Below the pieces are notes generated by a model. It ran no database searches, was not told where the DNA came from, and was given only the letters and a program-made list of their open reading frames with translations. The position numbers were made by a program, and so were the translations under genes. Below, piece by piece: positions 1 to 5,961 of a stretch of DNA of 12,241 bases; the first letter of the stretch is position 1; each line of letters starts with the position of its first letter. The stretch is from Candidatus Omnitrophota bacterium (GTDB lineage: Bacteria; Omnitrophota; Gorgyraeia; Gygaellales; Profunditerraquicolaceae), in the NCBI GenBank assembly GCA_028717045.1, contig JAQUON010000036.1, positions 1-12,241 on the forward strand, written 5' to 3'.

Positions 1-862
1 TTTTTTCTACCACCTCTTCAATCCTGCCGGGATGGATTCGCCCGTCGCTAATCAATTTTTCCAATACCCGCCTGGCTATCTCGCGCCGCACCGTGTCAAA
101 ACAGGAAAGCGTAACCGCCTCGGGCGTATCGTCAATAATCACGTCCACGCCCGTGGCCATCTCCAGGGCTCGGATATTTCTGCCTTCCCTGCCGATGACC
201 CTGCCTTTCATTTCATCATTGGGAAGATTCACTACGCTCACCGTTGATTCGACGGTATGCTCAACCGCACATCTTTGAATCGCAAGGCTTACAATCTCCT
301 GGGATTTCTTATCCAGCGTAGAGCGTATCTCTTCCTCCTGCCGTTTGATCAGGACCGCCTTTTCTGCATTCAGTTCTTCATTGAGGCGGTTCAATAATAT
401 CTGTTTTGCTTCTTCGACAGAAAGCGAGGATATTTTTTGCAGGCGTTCTTTCTCCTCCGCAATGAGCATATGTAGCTGGTTCTCTTTTGCCCTTAACGAT
501 TCTTCCTGTTTTTTGAAATTTTCCTTTCTCGCGTCAATCTCTTTTTCCTTCTTCTCCAAAAGATCGAGCCTGCGGTCGATGTTTTCTTCCTTCTGTGCCA
601 ATCTCTTTTCAAGGTTAAAAATCTCCTGCCTTCGGTCTTTTGTTTCATTGTCAAAATCCTGCCGCATTTTATACAAAAGATCCTTGGCCTCTAGTTCCGC
701 CTGCCGGCGTATATCATCCGCCTCTTTCTTACCTCTCTCAAGGAGAATTTTGACTTTCGCTTCCGCGTCTTCAATCTTCTTCTCGGCGACATATCTTCTT
801 ATAAGATAACCGACATATATCGATATTGCCGCCACAATGATGGTTACGACTATATTAAGCAT
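1..862 (-). CDS. rny: Ribonuclease Y, N-terminal part (gene runs off the window)
   Basis: This is the first 287 codons of RNase Y, a membrane-anchored endoribonuclease that starts bulk mRNA decay. Residues 3-21 are a hydrophobic membrane anchor (IVVTIIVAAISIYVGYLI) followed by RRY. Residues ~25-200 are a highly charged, Lys/Glu-rich coiled coil. From about residue 218 comes the KH domain, with the diagnostic GRVIGREGRNIR and then VDVIIDDTPEAV. The window ends inside or just after the KH domain, so the catalytic HD domain (HD metal-binding motif) is outside; the family is usually about 520 residues. The start ATG at 862-860 is set by a near-perfect ribosome site, AAGGAGGTTG, at 880-871. It is the last gene of the minus-strand run seen here, 118 bases after the cyclo-ligase. 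Identification is very secure; completeness of the missing end cannot be judged. Confidence 0.97.
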   Translation of the reverse strand, partial: MLNIVVTIIVAAISIYVGYLIRRYVAEKKIEDAEAKVKILLERGKKEADDIRRQAELEAKDLLYKMRQDFDNETKDRRQEIFNLEKRLAQKEENIDRRLDLLEKKEKEIDARKENFKKQEESLRAKENQLHMLIAEEKERLQKISSLSVEEAKQILLNRLNEELNAEKAVLIKRQEEEIRSTLDKKSQEIVSLAIQRCAVEHTVESTVSVVNLPNDEMKGRVIGREGRNIRALEMATGVDVIIDDTPEAVTLSCFDTVRREIARRVLEKLISDGRIHPGRIEEVVEK

Positions 863-980
863 CTATCACTCAACCTCCTTTTAAGGTAAACACAAAAGTG
901 CCTTTTCATTGAGCCTTCTTCGTATGGCGCCTCAGATAAAAAACAGCTATTGTGTTTAGTCTTTGTGTAAGGTGAAAAAA

Positions 981-1547
981 TTAGGCAACAATAACCTTGC
1001 TGACTGCTACGTCTGCGTTTGTGGCGGGGATTCGGGGCAAGATCTGAAAATCAAATGCGAGACCTATCGTGTATGCGCTTGAGGGTAGTTTTTTCAGGAA
1101 CCGATCGTAACAGCCTCTGCCGCGGCCAAGCCTTCGGCCCTTGGCATCAAAGGCCACGCCCGGCACCATGACAAGGTCTATCCTGTGAAAAGCAACTGGT
1201 TTTTTTATCACAGGCTCCGACGTGCCGTAGAGGCCTCTTTGGAGCTTCGTATCCCTATGTAATATACATGCGTGTAATGTGCGGCTGCGGCCGCACACAG
1301 GCACTACAATCGTTTTTCCCAAATTAAGCGCATCCTGGATCATGTCCTCGGTATCAACCTCGCCGTCAAATGAGACGTAGCTCATTACAACTTTTGCCTT
1401 TTTAAACACCGGAGTCTTAAACAATTTCTGTTTAATGCGCCAGCTTTTTCTTGCGCGATCTGCCTCCTTCTGTATCCTCAATCTATGTAAAATTGTAGTA
1501 CGAATCTTTTGTTTTGTCAACCCTGCACATCGAATTACGTTACGCAT
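981..1547 (-). CDS. 5-formyltetrahydrofolate cyclo-ligase family protein
   Basis: The family (YgfA/MTHFS) uses ATP to convert 5-formyl-THF to 5,10-methenyl-THF, returning a folate storage form to the one-carbon pool. The 188-residue length is typical. Family marks visible are SYVSFDGEVDT (56-66), the LYGTSEP segment (106-112), VMVPGVAFD (127-135) and the glycine/arginine-rich nucleotide loop GRRLGRGRGCYDRFL (137-151). The C-terminal end, where relatives usually carry an E/H-D pair, reads ATNADVAVSKVIV, a modest departure. The gene begins 10 bases after the metV stop, and no clear ribosome site precedes ATG 1547. A TTG nine codons in (LTKQKIR) would match the usual family N-terminus but also lacks a well-spaced site, so the start is uncertain and coupling to metV translation is likely. 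Pairing with metV fits a folate one-carbon role. Confidence 0.9.
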   Translation of the reverse strand: MRNVIRCAGLTKQKIRTTILHRLRIQKEADRARKSWRIKQKLFKTPVFKKAKVVMSYVSFDGEVDTEDMIQDALNLGKTIVVPVCGRSRTLHACILHRDTKLQRGLYGTSEPVIKKPVAFHRIDLVMVPGVAFDAKGRRLGRGRGCYDRFLKKLPSSAYTIGLAFDFQILPRIPATNADVAVSKVIVA

Positions 1548-1557
1548 CGGTTACGTA

Positions 1558-2208
1558 TCAATGAAAAATGAGCTTGCGCGGCTTGGCCGTTTTTTTAAAG
1601 TTCCTCGGTTTCTGTATTTTTTTCAATGCCCCTTCTTTGCCTTTCTGTGCAAGCTCCTGATAGATCAAAACCCACACGCAATCCATATCGTTATCGATTT
1701 CGCACTTGCCATTGTTAACGCCGCTGCATGGGCCGTTGCGCATGCCTTTAGGGCAGAGCGTAACCGGGCAACGGGCAGCAGTAAGGTCCAACACGCATTC
1801 TCCGCAAAGAGAACATTTTTCATAAAAATTGCCCTTGCTATCAAGGCTTGCGCCAAATAAGGTATCGCAGGCGGGTATAATCGCTATCCCCTTGCGCTCG
1901 TTATCTTTAACCGTCTGAACGCCTAACCCACAGGCAAGCACCAGCACGGCATCTGCAGCCTGCAAGGCCTTTGCATGTTGCGCGAGCTCCTTTTTGACCT
2001 GCGCTGCAACGCATGGCGCCTGGGGGATCGCGCTGCCCACTATATCCTTGCCATGCCCCTTCAATAATTGTGCCATCGCTGCTACTTCCCGCTCCCCTCC
2101 TGTGCAGCATTGCGTTGCGCATTCCCCGCAACCGATGAGAAATATGGCGCGGTGTCCTTCTAACATCCGCAGCAGCTCCTGAATTGGTTTTTGTTCTGTC
2201 GCTATCAT
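1558..2208 (-). CDS. metV: MetV-type methylenetetrahydrofolate reductase C-terminal-domain protein
   Basis: This 216-residue cysteine-rich protein matches the MetV partner of methylene-THF reductase found in acetogens and relatives, where it works with MetF and electron-transfer subunits in the methyl branch of the acetyl-CoA pathway. Visible motifs are GCGECATQCCTGGEREV (26-42), CSLCGECVLD (132-141), then CPVTLCPKGMRNGPCSG (147-163), GKCEIDNDMDCVW (167-179) and a basic tail. The spaced cysteines suggest zinc or iron-sulfur binding. ATG 2208 gives the N-terminus EQKPIQELL, which I recall as family-like, but there is no ribosome site there: a U tract ends eight bases upstream. ATG 2166 (residue 15) has AGGAG at good spacing (2180-2176) and is the alternative start. 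No metF is in the window, so the partner must be elsewhere if it exists. Function in acetogenesis is inference. Confidence 0.85.
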   Translation of the reverse strand: MIATEQKPIQELLRMLEGHRAIFLIGCGECATQCCTGGEREVAAMAQLLKGHGKDIVGSAIPQAPCVAAQVKKELAQHAKALQAADAVLVLACGLGVQTVKDNERKGIAIIPACDTLFGASLDSKGNFYEKCSLCGECVLDLTAARCPVTLCPKGMRNGPCSGVNNGKCEIDNDMDCVWVLIYQELAQKGKEGALKKIQKPRNFKKTAKPRKLIFH

Positions 2209-2212
2209 GTGC

Positions 2213-2248
2213 GTGTAAAAAAAATCCCCGCACTATGCCGTTGGGTAT
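2213..2248 (-). terminator. U-tract terminator of the RNA upstream of metV
   Basis: Minus-strand RNA ends with GCGGGGA followed by eight U residues (2224-2217). The preceding bases can form a composite hairpin: CCC against GGG outside and GCA-UAG-UGC inside. The stem is short and interrupted, so strength is doubtful, but the U tract is uninterrupted. It sits only eight bases before the metV ATG, so metV is either read through it, has its own start signals, or is controlled by it. Confidence 0.5.
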
Positions 2249-2404
2249 GATGGGCTGAACCGCTTTGGGTACAGGTGGGTGTCTGCTCCGCAGTGCCACA
2301 GCACAACGGAAGCTTCTGACTCCCTTTAATGTGGTGTTGGCTCACCAATCATCAAACTTCCAACGTGCACGGCAGGGATATGGGTGTATGCCGTTTTTTC
2401 CTTT
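2217..2404 (-). ncRNA. ssrS: Structured non-coding RNA, candidate 6S RNA
   Basis: No protein gene fits this gap. A promoter at 2439-2411 would start RNA near 2404, and the U tract ends it near 2217, giving about 190 nt, the usual 6S length. Next to a 5-formyl-THF cyclo-ligase operon is the classical place for 6S RNA. Seen folding: a 12-bp stem with one mismatch, GCACGTTGGAAG (2368-2357) against CTTCCGTTGTGC (2312-2301), capped by TTGG-TGAG-CCAA; ACGGCA/TGCCGT at the 5' side; and CTGTACC/GGTTCAG (2274-2255) directly after GACACCCACC (2283-2274). The last pair resembles the small hairpin in the 3' strand of the E. coli 6S central bubble. The end-closing stem is poor unless the RNA starts earlier, near 2437. 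A leader controlling metV is the alternative. Regulation of RNA polymerase would be its role if 6S. Confidence 0.45.
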
Positions 2405-2410
2405 GACCAC

Positions 2411-2439
2411 AGTATATCATATTGTGTCTGAGAAATCAA
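2411..2439 (-). promoter_or_regulatory. Sigma-70-like promoter for the RNA/metV unit
   Basis: Directly after the pheT stop codon, the minus strand reads TTGATT (2439-2434), 17 bases, then TATACT (2416-2411), close to the TTGACA-17-TATAAT consensus. Transcription would start near 2405-2404. It is the best promoter-like match I found in the window and is placed exactly where pheT ends and the structured RNA begins. Confidence 0.6.
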
Positions 2440-2440
2440 G

Positions 2441-4483
2441 CTATCTAATCGCGGCGTTAAAAAATTTTTTTAGCTCATCCACCAGCTGCGTATGCAACGA
2501 ATTGACCTCTTCATCAGTTAATGTGCGCTGCGGCGAACAATACGTACAGGAAATAGTCAGGCTTTTGGCATCGTCTGGAATTTGTTCGCCTTTATAGTAT
2601 TTGCTGATCTCTGCGTCCTGCAAAAGCCCTTTTGAGCTGTTTGCCCCCCATCGAGCTATCTCGTCTAAAATGGCCCCCGTACGCACGGCGTCCTTGACAA
2701 CAATGGTAGTATCCCGAGTGATTCCCGGCATACGGGCAAAAGGCTTGAACCTGCGCTTGAGGTTTGCCGAAGACAGAAGCGTCTCTACGTCTATTTCCGC
2801 CTCAACCACTTCTTTATTCTTTATGTCCAACCTCTCGCACATTTCTTTACGCAATCTCACAAGTGTGCCCACCAACGTGCCGCGTACATACACCTCTGCC
2901 TCGTGGACGTTTTTCATGACAAACCGGCAGGCGTCTTTCTCAATCCCGAGCCGTTCAAAAAGAACCTCTATCGTTCCTTTGATGTGGAGTAAGCCCGCTT
3001 CGTCATACACGCGGTCTTTGCCCACCCACAGCATCCGCCCTCCACAGAGGGCTATCCCTAATTTGTAATGTTCCTGAACCTTTTGTGCAGCATCGAGGCC
3101 GTATGTATGGGCGATTTCAAAAATAGCTATGTAAGGCTGTTTCTGGCGCAGGTTGTAGGCAACGCACTGCGCCAGACTCGTCAGCAACGTTGTCCTGAGC
3201 ACCGTCTGATCTTTGCTTAAAGGATTTGCGATTGCAATTTCCTTGTCCGCACTTTGCCCCGGAGTGCGTACCCACCCTTTCTCTACAAGGCTATAGGTAA
3301 TTACTTCATTCAGTCCCAGGCCGATGAGAATTTCTTTTAAGGACCTGTTAAGAGCGGTGTCGTCCTGAGGGCCTGCGGGGGGCCTGATGCGCGGAATGGT
3401 ATTAGGTATACGGCCATAACCGAATATTCGCGCTATTTCTTCAATAAGATCGACCTCTATTTTGACATCTTGTCGGAAAGAAGGTATGCTGACTGTGTAT
3501 TTTTTTTGCGATAATGCCTTCGCTTTAAAGCCCAGGCTTTCCAGAATCCCTTTTATTGTGCCGGACGGGATCTGGACGGCTAACGCACGCCTCAGATGTA
3601 TCCCATCCAACGCAATACGCCTGGTGGGTACTTTCGCAGCCCCAGAAATTTTTGCTGCGGATACCGTGCCACCGGCAACTTGCCCGATCAAGCGCGCAGC
3701 ACGCAATGACGCTTCTTGCACGATTGCTATATCAACGCCTCTTTCAAAGCGGTAGGCTGATTCGCTCTCCAATCCAAGCATACGCCTGCCTCGGCGGACT
3801 ACTACCGGATTAAACACGGCTGCCTCAAGCAATATGCGCGAGGTAGCAGGACCTACTTCGGTCTCCCTGCCGCCCATTATTCCTGCTATTGCTACCGGGG
3901 CCCCTGCATCTGCAATTACCAGAACGTCATCGTTGAGCTGCCGCTCAACACCGTCGATAGTAACGATTTTTTCTCCCTTCTGCGCCCTGCGCACAGTTAT
4001 TGCCCCTGCCTGCAGTGCATCAAAATCAAATGCATGTAGCGGTTCACCCCACTCAAACAAAATATAGTTAGCGATATCTACTATGTTGTTTATACTGCGG
4101 CACCCTATCAGCTCAAGACGCTGCCTAAGCCATTCCGGGGAAGAGCCTACTTTTATTCCCTCGATAAGCTGGGCGGTATAAAGCGGGCAATCCTTTTTTT
4201 CCTGAACTTCTATGCCCAGCGTATGCCCACCCCCCCTACGCAACGGCTGCGGCTCGGGAAGCTTGAGTTTCTTATTGGTAAGCGCGGCAACCTCGCGGGC
4301 AACCCCGACAATGCTGAGCCAGTCAGGCCGGTTTGAGGTAATTTCGATCTCAAACACGAAATCGCCTCTACTCTCCTCAAAGGATACTACTTCAAGGCCA
4401 GCCATAGTCAATTTCTCGGCCAATGCCCGGGGGGAAAGAGTAATCGCAACGAAATCTTTCAGCCAATTATAAGTAATTTTCAT
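2441..4483 (-). CDS. pheT: Phenylalanine--tRNA ligase beta subunit, short form
   Basis: The beta subunit pairs with PheS as (alpha-beta)2 and holds tRNA binding and hydrolytic editing of Tyr-tRNA(Phe). At 680 residues it is about 115 shorter than E. coli PheT (795). The N-terminal MKITYNWLKDFV runs at residue ~40 straight into VFEIEITSNRPDWLSIVGVA, so the EMAP-like OB tRNA-binding insertion is missing. The B3/B4 editing region spans about 100-270 (NNIVDIANYILFEWGEPLHAF, AGIMGG, ESAYRFERGVD), B5 about 290-365 (SFRQDVKIEVDLIEEIARI), a catalytic-like core follows, and the FDX-ACB anticodon-binding domain ends it (RMPGITRDTTIVVKD from ~585). It starts three bases after the pheS stop with no clear ribosome site, indicating coupling. 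It reads as intact, not broken; the short form is known in some bacteria. Confidence 0.97.
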   Translation of the reverse strand: MKITYNWLKDFVAITLSPRALAEKLTMAGLEVVSFEESRGDFVFEIEITSNRPDWLSIVGVAREVAALTNKKLKLPEPQPLRRGGGHTLGIEVQEKKDCPLYTAQLIEGIKVGSSPEWLRQRLELIGCRSINNIVDIANYILFEWGEPLHAFDFDALQAGAITVRRAQKGEKIVTIDGVERQLNDDVLVIADAGAPVAIAGIMGGRETEVGPATSRILLEAAVFNPVVVRRGRRMLGLESESAYRFERGVDIAIVQEASLRAARLIGQVAGGTVSAAKISGAAKVPTRRIALDGIHLRRALAVQIPSGTIKGILESLGFKAKALSQKKYTVSIPSFRQDVKIEVDLIEEIARIFGYGRIPNTIPRIRPPAGPQDDTALNRSLKEILIGLGLNEVITYSLVEKGWVRTPGQSADKEIAIANPLSKDQTVLRTTLLTSLAQCVAYNLRQKQPYIAIFEIAHTYGLDAAQKVQEHYKLGIALCGGRMLWVGKDRVYDEAGLLHIKGTIEVLFERLGIEKDACRFVMKNVHEAEVYVRGTLVGTLVRLRKEMCERLDIKNKEVVEAEIDVETLLSSANLKRRFKPFARMPGITRDTTIVVKDAVRTGAILDEIARWGANSSKGLLQDAEISKYYKGEQIPDDAKSLTISCTYCSPQRTLTDEEVNSLHTQLVDELKKFFNAAIR

Positions 4484-4486
4484 GCG

Positions 4487-5500
4487 CTAAAACTGCTTTA
4501 AAAACCTCAAATCGTTTTCGAAAAGTAAGCGTATATCTTCGATGCCGTACTTAAGAAGCGCTATCCTCTCAACGCCCATGCCAAAGGCAAAGCCTGTGTA
4601 TCGCGAGGGGTCGTAACCGACATGCCTAAATACATTGGGATGGATCATGCCTGAGCCTAAAATTTCAAGCCAGCCTTTCCTGCCGCAGAGAGAGCACCCC
4701 TTGCCTTTACAGAGGATGCAGGAAATATCTACTTCTGCGGAGGGCTCGGTAAAAGGGAAAAAATGCGGCCTAAAGCGCATCGAGATATCTTTGCCGAATA
4801 CTGATTTGGCAAAAAATTCAAGCGTGCCCTTTAAGTCGGCAAACGTGATATCGGCATCTACCACAAACCCTTCTATCTGATGAAACATAAAAGAATGGCT
4901 TGCGTCAACCGCATCGGGCCGATACACGCGCCCAGGAACCACTATCGCTAAAGGAGGCTTGTGGGATTTCATCACCCGGATCTGCACCGGCGAAGTGTGG
5001 CTGCGCAACAACAGTGTACTTTTCGTCGCAAGATAGAACGTATCAAACACATCCCGCGAAGGGTGCTCCAGCGGGATATTCAACCCGGTAAAATTATTGA
5101 ATTCGGTCTCTATCTCCGGGCCTTCTACAACTGAAAACCCCATTTGCCTAAAGATAGCGCATACTTCGCTGATGATTTTGGTGATAGGATGGAGGTGCCC
5201 GAGCTCCGGGGCAATGCCCGGCATGCCGATATCGATAGTATCGGCATCTGCGCCTTCTCGCCATGCCGCCAAGGCCTTTTGTTTTTCATCGAGAAGCGCA
5301 AGGAGGCCCGTTTTAAGCTCATTCACCTGCCTGCCGAAAGAAGCGCGCTCTGCAGCCGGCAGAGAAGGGATTGTGCCCGTCAGCTGTGCGATAAGACCTT
5401 TCCTGCCAAGGTATTTTACGCGCACCCCCTCCAATGCCTGTATAGATTTCAGATCGTTAAGGTCGCAGGCTATTTGAGTTTTAATTGCTTCAATATCCAT
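4487..5500 (-). CDS. pheS: Phenylalanine--tRNA ligase alpha subunit
   Basis: The alpha subunit carries the class II catalytic site that charges tRNA(Phe). Its 337 residues match the family. An N-terminal coiled coil (1-85, with the conserved VKYLGRKG at 28-35) is followed by GHLHPITKI (101-109), LRSHTSPVQIR (165-175), motif 2 FMFHQIEGFVVD (204-215), RFRPHFFPFTEPSAEVDI (242-259), a four-cysteine cluster C261/C264/C269/C272, GWLEILGSGMIHPNV (276-290), and motif 3 GFAFGMGVERIALLKYGIED (303-322). ATG 5500 is preceded by AGGAG at good spacing. Both that site and the first 31 bases of pheS lie inside the 3' end of the upstream OB-fold gene, so their translation should interfere or couple. pheT follows after three bases. 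Confidence 0.98.
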   Translation of the reverse strand: MDIEAIKTQIACDLNDLKSIQALEGVRVKYLGRKGLIAQLTGTIPSLPAAERASFGRQVNELKTGLLALLDEKQKALAAWREGADADTIDIGMPGIAPELGHLHPITKIISEVCAIFRQMGFSVVEGPEIETEFNNFTGLNIPLEHPSRDVFDTFYLATKSTLLLRSHTSPVQIRVMKSHKPPLAIVVPGRVYRPDAVDASHSFMFHQIEGFVVDADITFADLKGTLEFFAKSVFGKDISMRFRPHFFPFTEPSAEVDISCILCKGKGCSLCGRKGWLEILGSGMIHPNVFRHVGYDPSRYTGFAFGMGVERIALLKYGIEDIRLLFENDLRFLKQF

Positions 5501-5961
5501 ACTGCTCCTAAGATGACCAACAACACCAGCGCAAAATTTATTTTGCGCACGTTCAGTTTTTCCGCATATGGCCGGCCAGGCTTGATGACACGCACCGTTT
5601 CAGCGTGTATATCAAGGTCGCCGCCGTGTACAATGCAGGCACGATGGAAGGTACCTGTTACCTCAACCCAATCGCCCTTTGATTGATAACTACCTGTGCG
5701 CTGAATAGTCTTTGCCGCATCCCCCTCTAACCATACGCCAATCGCATTCGTTCCGTCGTGAAGGTTAACCCATGCAAAATTTCCTCTGTACATTATATCA
5801 CCGATTGCTTCCCCTTCATACGATATCCTTGCCGCATCGAACCGGGTTGCATTATTAATCAGGTCCGCACTCGAAACGGGCTGTGCGTAACAGGCACGCG
5901 CAGCAAAAAGAAAAAACACTGCGAAGAATACGGTTCGAAATAACCATCTCATGTTGTTCAT
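5470..5961 (-). CDS. Secreted, membrane-anchored OB-fold protein of unknown function
   Basis: A 163-residue protein. Residues ~5-26 look like a signal peptide (RTVFFAVFFLFAARACYA) with a plausible signal peptidase I cut after CYA. Residues ~45-128 have the beta-rich pattern of an OB fold: YEGEAIGD, then FAWVNLHDGTNAIGVWLEGD, then GDWVEVTGTF and DLDIHAETVRVIKPG. Residues ~141-157 (INFALVLLVILGAVWIL) form a C-terminal membrane helix with the tail KQLKLK, giving an OB domain outside the cytoplasm with a short basic cytosolic end. Its ATG overlaps the trkH stop as ATGA, with AGAGG just upstream, and its last 31 bases overlap pheS. I do not recognise a named family. It may bind a ligand or partner at the cell surface rather than nucleic acid; a link with TrkH is inferred from position only. 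Confidence 0.85.
   Translation of the reverse strand: MNNMRWLFRTVFFAVFFLFAARACYAQPVSSADLINNATRFDAARISYEGEAIGDIMYRGNFAWVNLHDGTNAIGVWLEGDAAKTIQRTGSYQSKGDWVEVTGTFHRACIVHGGDLDIHAETVRVIKPGRPYAEKLNVRKINFALVLLVILGAVWILKQLKLK

Noticed and set aside
1540..1562. Near-palindromic TTACGT repeats between metV and the cyclo-ligase
   Set aside because: Arms are short and partly inside coding sequence; most likely chance.
1907..2299. Minus-strand 130-codon frame across the RNA and the start of metV
   Set aside because: It overlaps metV in another frame, is low in recognisable features and conflicts with the terminator-like U tract.
2209..2440. Cobalamin, THF or ZTP riboswitch upstream of metV
   Set aside because: Fragments such as GATGA and AGTCAG recall cobalamin elements, but the B12 box and the order of conserved blocks are absent, and the THF and ZTP cores do not match.
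2209..2440. SRP RNA, RNase P RNA or tmRNA in the same gap
   Set aside because: The GGAAGG...AGCAG loop, the P4 core and the tRNA-like ends that define these are not present.
2209..2440. zapA, expected after pheT in many bacteria
   Set aside because: No open frame with ZapA-like sequence exists between pheT and metV; the space is taken by the RNA.
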